NCBI GenBank assembly: GCA_016929525.1
Contig: JAFGIP010000062.1
Coordinates: 48,708 to 112,707, forward strand
Source of the DNA: Bacteroidales bacterium
GTDB taxonomy: Bacteria; Bacteroidota; Bacteroidia; Bacteroidales; UBA10428
Length of the DNA stretch: 64,000 nt
Direction of reading: 5' to 3'
The notes beneath the pieces were generated by a model that saw nothing but the letters and a program-made list of their open reading frames with translations, was not told the origin of the DNA and did no database searches. Made by a program: the position numbers and the translations under genes. This document shows, piece by piece, positions 1 to 8,454 of this stretch (its first letter is position 1; the number at the start of each line of letters is the position of its first letter).

Positions 1-1335
1 AAAAAGTAAGTTTGGATCGTAAGCTCTGCCTGACATAGCATAGTTGCCTGCACCATAAGAACCACCAAATATTATGGTGAATTTCGGAACATTTGAGTTG
101 GCAACAGCATGAACCATTTTTGCTCCTTCCTTGGCAATCCCGGCGTTTTCATATTTTTTACCAACCATAAAACCAACAATATTCTGTAAAAAAACAATTG
201 GAATCTTTCTGTAATTGCACAATTCAATAAAATGTGTTCCTTTAAGGGCTGACTCTGAATAAAGTATACCATTGTTAGCAATTATTCCAACGGGAAATCC
301 CATAATGTTAGCAAAGCCAGTTATCAATGTTTTTCCGTAGTTTTTCTTAAACTCATGTAAATCACTATTATCAACTATTCTTGCAATAATCTCATACGAA
401 TCAACAACCTCTCTCACAGAGAAAGGTAATAGTCCATAAAGCTCTTCGATATCATACAGCGGTTCTTTAGATTCGGTCGTTTCGAGTGGTTGAGTTTCAG
501 AGAAAGGTAATGTTCTGATAATATCTCTGCAAATCAGAAAAGCATGCTCCTCATTATCAGCCAGGTGATCGACCAGGCCAGAAATACCGGCATGCACTTC
601 ACCACCTCCAAGTTCTTCTGCAGTAACTTCTTCTCCCGTAGCTGCTTTAACTAAAGGCGGTCCTCCGAGAAAGATAGTACCCTGGTTTTTAACAATGATA
701 CTTTCATCACTCATTGCCGGTATATAAGCACCACCGGCAGTGCAGGAACCTAAAACAACAGAAATCTGAGGAATTCGTGATGCCGAAAGCCGGGCCTGAT
801 TATAAAAAATTCTTCCAAAATCATCTTTATCAGGAAAAACGTTCGCCTGTTCAGGTAAATATATTCCACCGGAATCTACCAGATAAATGCAGGGCAAATT
901 ATTTTGAAAAGCTATTTCCTGGGCCCGAAGATGTTTCTTTATGGTTTCGGGTATATATGTTCCTCCTTTAACTGATGCATCATTTGCTATAATCACTACA
1001 GGCTTTTGATGAATATAACCAATACCGGTTACAATGCCGGAAGAAGAAAATTCATTTTTATATCTTCCGTATGCTGCAAATGAAGATAATTCCAGAAATG
1101 GTGAATTGGGATCAACCAACATGTCAATCCGCTGTCTCGGGAGGAGTTTTCCTCTTTCTATATGCTGTTTTATCGCGCTTTGTTTTCCTCCTTTTTGAAT
1201 CACCTTAAGAGCAGATCTGAAATGACTAAGCGTTGAGTGATATTCCTTTACCCTATTTCTGAATTTTTCGGATTCGCTATCAATTTTTGTAACTATTTTA
1301 TTCAATGATGTATTTATAAAAGATTTATTAACCAA
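1..1335 (-). CDS. Methylcrotonyl-CoA carboxylase-type carboxyltransferase beta subunit (C-terminus cut by window edge)
   Basis: The reverse strand reads without a stop from a TTG codon at 1335 to the window edge, about 445 codons, so roughly 90 residues of a family that is usually about 535 aa are missing. Family motifs visible are [11 protein letters not shown] near the N-terminus, [40 protein letters not shown] and [17 protein letters not shown]. This is the biotin-dependent carboxyltransferase half of an acyl-CoA carboxylase; the motif pattern fits methylcrotonyl-CoA carboxylase (leucine degradation) better than propionyl-CoA carboxylase, but other branched acyl-CoAs are possible. No in-frame ATG lies between the upstream stop and the conserved region, so TTG 1335 is the first available start; a second TTG lies 14 codons inside. 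The biotin carboxylase partner is not in view. Confidence 0.88.
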   Translation of the reverse strand, partial: MVNKSFINTSLNKIVTKIDSESEKFRNRVKEYHSTLSHFRSALKVIQKGGKQSAIKQHIERGKLLPRQRIDMLVDPNSPFLELSSFAAYGRYKNEFSSSGIVTGIGYIHQKPVVIIANDASVKGGTYIPETIKKHLRAQEIAFQNNLPCIYLVDSGGIYLPEQANVFPDKDDFGRIFYNQARLSASRIPQISVVLGSCTAGGAYIPAMSDESIIVKNQGTIFLGGPPLVKAATGEEVTAEELGGGEVHAGISGLVDHLADNEEHAFLICRDIIRTLPFSETQPLETTESKEPLYDIEELYGLLPFSVREVVDSYEIIARIVDNSDLHEFKKNYGKTLITGFANIMGFPVGIIANNGILYSESALKGTHFIELCNYRKIPIVFLQNIVGFMVGKKYENAGIAKEGAKMVHAVANSNVPKFTIIFGGSYGAGNYAMSGRAYDPNLLF

Positions 1336-1477
1336 ACAACATTGCTAAATTGTATTTGTTTAGCACCATTGTGGCTATTTTCCATTTTCATATTTTAATT
1401 ATGATTGAAAAGAATTTCTGAATTTTTGTACTTTTAATGTAACTTACAATCGTTACTCTCGTTTTTAGATTAAACAT

Positions 1478-1813
1478 TTGGTTATGAACAACCCAACAAA
1501 TATAAAACGAAGACAAAAACGCTTCAATGTACCTGTTATTGGTCATTTCAATAACAGAAGCATTAGGTTTAACTCCATTATTGAGGCCGAAGAATTTACA
1601 GGAATATCTTATACGCTGATTTTCGAAGCATGTGTTGGTAAAATATACAAGGCAAGAAATGTTTACTGGGAATATGAAAACGGGGCACATTATATCAAGT
1701 ATAAAGCGTATTATATAAGAGCTCAGCGTAAATTAGAAGAATTAAACTCAGGTCATTTAAAAATGTCAGAACAAGAAGCAATAACAGAAAAATCAGAAGA
1801 TCAGCAGAGCTGA
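1478..1813 (+). CDS. Small NUMOD1-like helix-turn-helix protein, function unknown
   Basis: This 111-aa protein is basic at its N-terminus (KRRQKRF) and acidic at its C-terminus. The middle (about residues 30-66) reads FNSIIEAEEFTGISYTLI...GKIYKARNVYWEYEN. That is the layout of a NUMOD1-type DNA-binding module: an aromatic residue plus S-I-x-E-A, then T-G-I-S, then a C/K-G-K turn and an aromatic W-x-Y end. NUMOD modules normally sit behind GIY-YIG or HNH nuclease domains, and none is present here. The start may be the second Met (1484). The gene ends 7 bp from the convergent pdxB stop. DNA or RNA binding is an inference from this motif only. Confidence 0.6.
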   Translation: MVMNNPTNIKRRQKRFNVPVIGHFNNRSIRFNSIIEAEEFTGISYTLIFEACVGKIYKARNVYWEYENGAHYIKYKAYYIRAQRKLEELNSGHLKMSEQEAITEKSEDQQS

Positions 1814-1820
1814 AGTATCA

Positions 1821-2954
1821 CTATCTTTCAGAAATTACATTAAAACCCAATTCCCTTACTTTATTGATTATTCTCTCATCTGCATTGCGCAGTAATACTT
1901 TATATGCTCCAAATTCCCGTCTTGTCCAATATTCGGATCTCAGGTGTTCAAATCTGCGGGGTGCCTTTCTGAAATTATTGTCATCATTAAAAATAGGATA
2001 TGTAACTAAAACCAGGTCGGTGGCAACCTCCTGGAAATTTTTTTTATGACAATTATATTTGATTGTTGAACTCTCCGGCTCCGGCAGCATAGGAATTTCC
2101 CAGTCATCAATCCCGAGATTGAAAAATTTACTGACTGACCGAATTGCCATTTGAGTACCAAGGGCCTTCCCGTCGGAAGAATAACCCGCAATATGCGGTG
2201 TCGCAAGAAACGATTTATTTAATATATCCCGACGGGGATATGGTTCTTTTTCCCAGACATCCAGGACGGTAAATTCCGGTTTGTTAACTTTTTGACCTTT
2301 TAATAGTGCATCTGAATCAATGATTTCTCCCCGGGAAGTATTAATAAGAAGTGATCCATTATTCAGTTTACTTAGCAGATTAATATCTACCATGTGGTAT
2401 GTTCTGTCAGTACCATCCATATTCAAAGGAACATGAAAGGTTAAAATATCTGCGTCACGGAGTATTCCATCTATAGAAATAAATTGGCATGGGCCTTCTT
2501 CTCTTTGTCTTGGAGGATCATTAAGGAGTACCTGCATTTCAAGAGTTTCAGCCAGATTCACTACCTTCCTGCCAACATTTCCCACACCGACAACTCCCAA
2601 TACTCTTGTTTTTAAATCAATATTGTTTTCACGTGCAAAATAGAGAATAGACGCTGCTATATATTGCATCACTGAACCGGAATTGCATCCGGGTGCATTT
2701 GCCCATGTTATTCCTTTTTTTTCACAATATTCAGTGTCAATGTGATCATATCCAATAGTTGCAGTTGCTATAAATTTTACCTTCGTACCTTCTAAAAGTA
2801 CTTTATTGCATATTGTTCTGGTTCTTATAATTAATCCGTCTGCATCTTTAATTTTTTCTTTGTCAATAGAACTACCCTTGTAATACTCAACATCGATAAA
2901 AGGTTCTATGGCTCCTTTAAGGAAAGGTATGTCAATATCTGCAACTATTTTCAT
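1821..2954 (-). CDS. pdxB: 4-phosphoerythronate dehydrogenase (vitamin B6 synthesis)
   Basis: This 377-aa D-2-hydroxyacid dehydrogenase oxidises 4-phospho-D-erythronate in the DXP-dependent pyridoxal phosphate pathway. The Rossmann nucleotide-binding loop GVGNVG is at about residues 123-128. The catalytic Arg is in NTSRGEIID, the Glu in WEKEPYP and the His in ATPHIAGYS. The N-terminal signature MKIVADIDIPFLKGAIEP and the roughly 90-residue C-terminal extension after the His distinguish PdxB from phosphoglycerate dehydrogenase, which ends in an ACT domain. It appears to be a single-gene unit with a convergent neighbour 7 bp away. No other pdx gene is in view. Confidence 0.93.
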   Translation of the reverse strand: MKIVADIDIPFLKGAIEPFIDVEYYKGSSIDKEKIKDADGLIIRTRTICNKVLLEGTKVKFIATATIGYDHIDTEYCEKKGITWANAPGCNSGSVMQYIAASILYFARENNIDLKTRVLGVVGVGNVGRKVVNLAETLEMQVLLNDPPRQREEGPCQFISIDGILRDADILTFHVPLNMDGTDRTYHMVDINLLSKLNNGSLLINTSRGEIIDSDALLKGQKVNKPEFTVLDVWEKEPYPRRDILNKSFLATPHIAGYSSDGKALGTQMAIRSVSKFFNLGIDDWEIPMLPEPESSTIKYNCHKKNFQEVATDLVLVTYPIFNDDNNFRKAPRRFEHLRSEYWTRREFGAYKVLLRNADERIINKVRELGFNVISER

Positions 2955-3146
2955 TGTTCATGTAAACTAAATATCAATTATAACAACAATTAATATTAAT
3001 TACAATCAGCCATACTTTTTTTTTATATCAACGCAACCTTTTTCTTTCTTCATCCATCAAGGAAAATATATTAAGGGGTTAGATTAAAATACTTCACAAA
3101 TTTTCTACGGTTGATTAACGTTAACCCTAGGATGTAGTAAACCCAA

Positions 3147-3180
3147 CAAACCCCCGCACATATGTGTGGGGGTTTTATTA
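3147..3180 (-). terminator. Rho-independent terminator downstream of the 157-aa orphan
   Basis: A GC-rich hairpin, CCCCCGCACA then TGTGTGGGGG with one G-T pair, is flanked by A-rich and T-rich tracts on both sides. It begins about 20 bp after the stop of the leftward gene at 3200. The symmetrical tracts could allow termination in both directions. Confidence 0.75.
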
Positions 3181-3199
3181 TTAGTATAAGCATACGTTT

Positions 3200-3673
3200 T
3201 TACTTTTCTGATTTTTTTATAAGTAACGTAACCAATAACAATTGAAGATACAGATTATCAAGTCTGGAGGTAAGATTTATAGGTGCAGAGTTAAAATCGG
3301 GAAACAGTTTTGGAAGATCTTTCAGTGCTACAATTTTTTGATCAATACTATTCATAAGTTTATTACAATCCCAGGAAGTATATTTTTTAGCCCTGGGAAT
3401 ATTTTTTACCATTTCCGGGTTTATCTCTTTATTGCTTAAAAGTTTATGGAATTTATAATTCCCGGTAATGACTTTTATTAAAATATCGTTCTTAAGATTT
3501 TCAATTAGTGCTTTCTTATCAATTCCCTTGCTATTTCTGTGTTTCAATCTTGTTAAATTATACTGGATCTCTCTGATCAACAACTGCTTCAGTCCCTTAC
3601 TTTCATTTATTCTCGCTGTCAGAAATTTGTAAAAATCAAATCCTGATTCAAAGATTTCATTAATAATACTCAT
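3200..3673 (-). CDS. Hypothetical protein, 157 aa
   Basis: I do not recognise this family. The protein is predicted mostly helical and basic, with many Lys, Leu and Ile, no signal peptide and no clear membrane segment. The last 25 residues (DNLYLQLLLVTLLIKKSEK) are hydrophobic and could form an amphipathic or weak membrane-binding helix. The gene stands alone between pdxB and the rightward sensor kinase and has its own terminator at 3147-3180, which supports it being expressed. It could be a small regulatory or membrane-associated protein; no function can be assigned. Confidence 0.6.
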   Translation of the reverse strand: MSIINEIFESGFDFYKFLTARINESKGLKQLLIREIQYNLTRLKHRNSKGIDKKALIENLKNDILIKVITGNYKFHKLLSNKEINPEMVKNIPRAKKYTSWDCNKLMNSIDQKIVALKDLPKLFPDFNSAPINLTSRLDNLYLQLLLVTLLIKKSEK

Positions 3674-3816
3674 TGTTTAAACTTCTCATTATTAAGTAAA
3701 AATATTTATTATAAAATTTCTTATCTTACAATATCGCTTAAGATACTAACCATATTTATATTTTTTCGTAGACTTGTACGTAATTTTTATAAAGACCTGG
3801 TTTCATTAAAATTTGT

Positions 3817-6800
3817 ATGACCCTATCAGATAATATTCTATTAAATACAATTTTGTTAATCGCGCCATTAAACTGGCTGCAAATACTAAGCGGTTTTCTT
3901 AGCGGTAATATTATAGCTGTAGGAACCTATCTTCTTTACAGATACTATATTAAACTGAAACACGAAGGAGTTATCGGAGACGTTCATAATTTCCTGGAAG
4001 AAAGTGGCAGATTGAGACTCCTGATTGACAACCTTCCTGAAGGTATATATATTAAAAACAAATCATGTAATTATATTATTGCAAATAGCAAATTTGTTAA
4101 AAATTTCGGTTTTGAAAATCCGGAAAGCCTTTTTGGGAAATCAGATTCTGAAATATTTGCAAAAGAAGACAGCCAGATTTCTGCTGAAGAAGATCAAAAG
4201 CTACTCAGTGGTAAGGTTAAGACCATAAAAAGAATTCATACAATTACTGACGGTAATGACAATAAAAAATATTTTCAGTCAACAAAAATTCCTTTAAAAA
4301 ACAAGATTGGGCAAACCATCGGGATCGTAGGAACTTTTATTGATGTAACAGAACAAGAAGTTGCAAAACAGGATCTTGCTGAGAAACATAATATTATTGA
4401 AAAAGAAAGGAATCTTCTTCGTACTCTCATGGATCATATGCCGGATACAATTTACATTAAAGATGCCGAATGCCGATTTCTTGATGGTAATCCGGCACAA
4501 ATCACAGTTACGAAGGCAAAATCATTTGAAAACTTACTGGGAAAAACAGACTTCGATTTTTATCCAAAAGATATTGCAGAGATTTTCTATAAGGATGACA
4601 GGAAAATACTTGATTCAGGTGATCCTGTAATAAATAAAGAAGAAATTGGTTTTGATGGTGAAGGTAATATAAGGGTCAGGTCAACAACCAAGGTTCCGTT
4701 CCGTGATAAAGATGGTAAAATAGCAGGGCTCGTTGGCATTGGAAGGGATATTACCGATTTCAAAGAAGCGGAAGAGAAGTTGAAAGAGCAGGCTCAGAGT
4801 TTACAGGAAATAAATGTTCTGTTGGAAGAGAGACAGGAAGAAATTAATCAGCAATCGGATGAACTAAATGTTCAGAATAAAAAACTGGAAGAAGAAAGAA
4901 ATCTGCTGCGTACCTTAATCGACAACATACCGGATTATATTTATTATAAGGATGCACATAGCAAATTTGTGACAGTCAATAAAAAGATGATGGAAGCCTT
5001 TAAGACTGATAACCTTGAAAATGTTATTGGTAAAACAGATAAGGATTTCTATCCCGAAGATTTTGCTGCGCAGATACTCAAAGACGATAAAACCATTCTG
5101 CAAACCGGTAAACCGATAATTGATAAAGAAGAACCCGGCCTGAACAGTGAAGGTAACTTTATTCAACTTCTCACTTCGAAAGTACCCTTTATAAATCCGG
5201 ATGGTGAAATTGTTGGAATAATTGGAATAGCGCGCGACATTACCGCGATAAAGGAAGCTGAACTTAAATTAAAAGAGCAGTCCCGTAATCTTAAAGAAGT
5301 TAATGTTATTCTTGAAGAAAGACAGGAAGAAATCCAGCAGCAGTCGAGCGAATTATCATCACAAAATAAAATACTTGAAAATGAGCGCAACATATTACGG
5401 ACACTTATTGACACCATTCCTGATGTGATATATATCAAAGATAAAGACAGCCGTTTCATTACAGCCAATAAAAGAATTCTGGAAGTAATGAAAGCTAAAG
5501 ATCAAGAGGAACTTGAGGGTAAAACAGATTTTGATTACTATCCTAAAAAAATAGCACAGCTGTTCTTCGACGATGAACAAAAAATCATTACATCAGGTAA
5601 GGCACTTATAAATAAAGAAGAGATTGGTTTTGACGTAAACGGAAACGAAAGGGTAATATCCACCACAAAAGTCCCGTTTTATGACGCAGATGGAAATATA
5701 GCCGGGATTGTCGGTGTTGGCCGCGATGTAACAGAGCTTATTGAAATTCAGAATAAACTCACAAAACAAGCAGAAAATCTTCAGTCTAATAATATTCTGC
5801 TTGAAGAAAGGCAGGAAGAAATTCAGAAGCAGTCAGAGTCTCTGAGTGAACAAAATGAAACACTTGAAAAAGAGCGTAACTTACTTCGCACCCTCATAGA
5901 TCACATGCCTGATTATATTTATATAAAAGATAAGGAGAGCCATTTTCTTACAGTTAATAAAAGGTTGTTGAAAGTAATGCAGGTTAAATCGCTTGAAGAC
6001 CTTGTTGGTAAAACTGATTTCGATATTTCTTTATATCATGAAGCAGCACAACAATTTTATGACGATGAACGTGAGATTATTAAAACCGGTAAACCGATAA
6101 TCAATAAAGAAGAAATAGGATTCGATGAGAATGGAAGGGAGCGTGTTATATCTACAACAAAAGTACCTTTCTATGATATCAGCGGTAAAATATCCGGCAT
6201 AGTAGGAATCGGGCGTGATATTACCAAACAGAAAAATGCCGAAAGACAATTGCGTGAACAGGCACAAAATCTTCAGGAAGTAAATATTATCCTGGAAGAA
6301 AGGCAGGAAAAAATACAACAGCAATCAGAGGAGTTAAATAACCAGGCACAAAGTCTTAAAAAGGCTAATGTCCAGCTGGAACAATTAAACGCAACAAAAA
6401 ACAAGTTTTTCTCGATAATAGCTCATGATTTAAAAAATCCTTTCCAGGCGATATTTGGTTTCTCTGAACTGCTCCTAAGAAACTTTGAAGATTTCGATGA
6501 TCCTCAGAAACTTGAACTTTTAAATATGATTAAGAGTTCTTCAGAGAGTGCATATAACCTGCTCGACAACTTGTTACAATGGGCCCGCACCCAGACAGAC
6601 CGCATTAAATACAACCCGGTAAATATTGATGTAAGTGAGCTGATACAGCAAAACATAGAATTAAGTCAGGCAAGTGCTGAGAATAAACAAATTAGCCTTG
6701 TTTCTGAAGTAGAATGCAGTAGCAATGCTTTTGCAGATAAAAATATGATAAATCTTGTTATCAGAAACTTAATGAGTAACGCTATTAAATTTACCGATGA

Positions 6801-7080
6801 AGGCGGAGTAATTACAGTTACATGTCATGAACATGGCAAAAAAGAACTTTCCATCTCAATATCAGACACAGGAATAGGTATATCTGAAGACAATATTCAG
6901 AAGTTATTCCGAATCGATGAATATTTTTCAACTTCAGGAACTGCCGGTGAAAGCGGCACAGGGCTTGGATTAATAATATGTAAAGAGTTTGTTGAGAAAA
7001 ACAAAGGAAATATAAGTATTGATAGTAAAATCGGAGAAGGTACCACCTTTACATTCACTTTGCCCGTAGCAAAAGCCTGA
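3817..7080 (+). CDS. Membrane sensor histidine kinase with five tandem PAS domains
   Basis: This 1087-aa kinase has a hydrophobic N-terminus (about residues 8-45, one or two membrane segments) and then five PAS domains. Each PAS has the core xxxRTLIDxxPDxIYxKD ... GKTDFDFYP ... FYDDE ... NKEEIGFDxxG ... VPFxDxxG. PAS 2-5 are separated by nearly identical coiled-coil linkers containing LLEERQEEIQQQS. The kinase core follows: HisKA with phosphoacceptor His870 in IIAHDLKNPF, N-box Asn988 in NLMSNAIKFTDEGG, then SDTGIGIS and GTGLGLII. The H-box HDLKNP is complete, so it should be active. No receiver domain is attached and no response regulator gene is adjacent, so its partner is elsewhere. Ligands of PAS_4-like domains cannot be read from sequence. 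Confidence 0.93.
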   Translation: MTLSDNILLNTILLIAPLNWLQILSGFLSGNIIAVGTYLLYRYYIKLKHEGVIGDVHNFLEESGRLRLLIDNLPEGIYIKNKSCNYIIANSKFVKNFGFENPESLFGKSDSEIFAKEDSQISAEEDQKLLSGKVKTIKRIHTITDGNDNKKYFQSTKIPLKNKIGQTIGIVGTFIDVTEQEVAKQDLAEKHNIIEKERNLLRTLMDHMPDTIYIKDAECRFLDGNPAQITVTKAKSFENLLGKTDFDFYPKDIAEIFYKDDRKILDSGDPVINKEEIGFDGEGNIRVRSTTKVPFRDKDGKIAGLVGIGRDITDFKEAEEKLKEQAQSLQEINVLLEERQEEINQQSDELNVQNKKLEEERNLLRTLIDNIPDYIYYKDAHSKFVTVNKKMMEAFKTDNLENVIGKTDKDFYPEDFAAQILKDDKTILQTGKPIIDKEEPGLNSEGNFIQLLTSKVPFINPDGEIVGIIGIARDITAIKEAELKLKEQSRNLKEVNVILEERQEEIQQQSSELSSQNKILENERNILRTLIDTIPDVIYIKDKDSRFITANKRILEVMKAKDQEELEGKTDFDYYPKKIAQLFFDDEQKIITSGKALINKEEIGFDVNGNERVISTTKVPFYDADGNIAGIVGVGRDVTELIEIQNKLTKQAENLQSNNILLEERQEEIQKQSESLSEQNETLEKERNLLRTLIDHMPDYIYIKDKESHFLTVNKRLLKVMQVKSLEDLVGKTDFDISLYHEAAQQFYDDEREIIKTGKPIINKEEIGFDENGRERVISTTKVPFYDISGKISGIVGIGRDITKQKNAERQLREQAQNLQEVNIILEERQEKIQQQSEELNNQAQSLKKANVQLEQLNATKNKFFSIIAHDLKNPFQAIFGFSELLLRNFEDFDDPQKLELLNMIKSSSESAYNLLDNLLQWARTQTDRIKYNPVNIDVSELIQQNIELSQASAENKQISLVSEVECSSNAFADKNMINLVIRNLMSNAIKFTDEGGVITVTCHEHGKKELSISISDTGIGISEDNIQKLFRIDEYFSTSGTAGESGTGLGLIICKEFVEKNKGNISIDSKIGEGTTFTFTLPVAKA
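4411..6366 (+). repeat. Four in-frame PAS plus coiled-coil modules, each exactly 489 bp
   Basis: The codon for Asn in the motif (N)LLRTL(I/M)D recurs at 4411, 4900, 5389 and 5878, a constant spacing of 489 bp (163 codons). Module boundaries in the protein are about 199, 362, 525 and 688. Amino-acid similarity between modules is high while third-base positions differ, which points to old duplications kept at constant length. The first PAS (from about residue 62) is more divergent and lacks the same linker. Confidence 0.9.
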
Positions 7081-7110
7081 AAATATTCTTTCCAAACACT
7101 TAGTTTCCTA

Positions 7111-8454
7111 TTATTCCGGAGTATGGAACTTCAGCGTTCTTTGTCGATGAATTGCTGATTTAAACGGACTTACAACCCTTGTTAACAAACTTCTCTTTTT
7201 CGTTACTATTTCTGCAATACCAGGCATGTTTTGTCTGAATTCAAGCTGTATTCCGTAATTGGTTACCAATTGGTTGCTGTCAAGTTTTACCTCAACACTG
7301 TATATCTCATTATTTGGTACAAGTGAGATTGATTTTATTTTTCCGGTAACTGTGCCATACTCAAGATATGGATAATTGTCAAATTTTATTATTACCTGCT
7401 GATTAGTCGATATTTTCCCTGCACCAAAGGATATTAATTCTAACCTTCCAATAATATTACCTTTCTCATAAGGAAGAACTGCAAGCACAATATCACCCTG
7501 ATTTACATACTGATTATCGCTCCATATCTTTGTAAAAGAAACCTTACCATCAAAAGGAGAACGAATTAAATACTTTTCCTCCCAAAGTAATATCTGACCC
7601 TTTAAATTTTCATATGCCTCTCTAATACCCTGTATCTGTGATTTAGAATTCTCTTCATATTTAAGTTCCAGTTCAAGTATCTCCTGTTCGAGATTTGAAA
7701 TTTCTATTCTCGCTGTAGTAAGCGATGTATTCATTTCTTTTTTCTCAAATAACCTGGCAAGCATTTCCGATTCCGATTTCTCAAGCAATGTACTTGATAT
7801 AACTCCGCTTGCATATAACATGGAATCCCGCTTATATTGCTTTTGTACAAGCAAATATTCTTTTAATGCAACTTTTTCCTGTTCAGTCAGACTTTTTAAC
7901 AATTGCGAGTATTTGATTAGTTCCTGATTAATAGAATTTATTTTTCTGTTATAATAATTCAGACTTAGAAAGTTCTCATATTCCTTCACTTTCTTCTGTA
8001 AGATAGCATATGATTCCTGTACTGGTCCAAGTTTCAATAAATTTCTAAAATTTTGCTTCATCAGGTGTTCCGGTGAAAACGATTCACTAAGCATGCTATC
8101 AAGCAATATTATATCTTCATACCTCGCAGCAGATTCCAGTATACAAAGTATTTCTCCTTCCTTTACCTGCTGTTCGTTTACAACAAATATTTTTGTAATC
8201 CTGGCGGATACATTTGCACTAATTTCTGCGGGAGGAACTTCGGTGGTAAGTTTAATCCGGGAACTTAAAATATCAGGATATCTCAACAGTGATGATCCGG
8301 AGACCAGAACGATAAAAACCAATACTATAATTAATGTTCCGAAACGAACAATGCTTTTCGGAACCTGGTCCAGAACATTCCTCATTTCTTCGCTGCGGAT
8401 TTCCAAACTTTTAGCTCCCTCTTTATCTATATTTTCTATTTTTAGTTTTCCCAT
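7111..8454 (-). CDS. HlyD-type membrane fusion (adaptor) protein of a peptide exporter
   Basis: This 447-aa protein has a cytoplasmic N-terminus, one membrane anchor (about residues 38-58, ending LLRYPDIL), then a barrel/lipoyl-like half (VSARITKIFVVNEQQVKEGEILCILE), a long helical hairpin (about 110-270) and the second half-motif (IRSPFDGKVSFTKIW, QGDIVLAVLP). That is the layout of HlyD/bacteriocin-secretion adaptors, which bridge an inner-membrane ABC exporter to an outer-membrane channel. Its start touches the stop of the C39 ABC transporter, so the two are translated together. No TolC-like gene is nearby, so a shared outer-membrane channel is likely. Confidence 0.9.
   Translation of the reverse strand: MGKLKIENIDKEGAKSLEIRSEEMRNVLDQVPKSIVRFGTLIIVLVFIVLVSGSSLLRYPDILSSRIKLTTEVPPAEISANVSARITKIFVVNEQQVKEGEILCILESAARYEDIILLDSMLSESFSPEHLMKQNFRNLLKLGPVQESYAILQKKVKEYENFLSLNYYNRKINSINQELIKYSQLLKSLTEQEKVALKEYLLVQKQYKRDSMLYASGVISSTLLEKSESEMLARLFEKKEMNTSLTTARIEISNLEQEILELELKYEENSKSQIQGIREAYENLKGQILLWEEKYLIRSPFDGKVSFTKIWSDNQYVNQGDIVLAVLPYEKGNIIGRLELISFGAGKISTNQQVIIKFDNYPYLEYGTVTGKIKSISLVPNNEIYSVEVKLDSNQLVTNYGIQLEFRQNMPGIAEIVTKKRSLLTRVVSPFKSAIHRQRTLKFHTPE

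Noticed and set aside
1388..1690. A 100-codon reverse frame overlapping the NUMOD1-like gene
   Set aside because: The forward frame has a recognisable motif and better start; this one looks like its antisense shadow.
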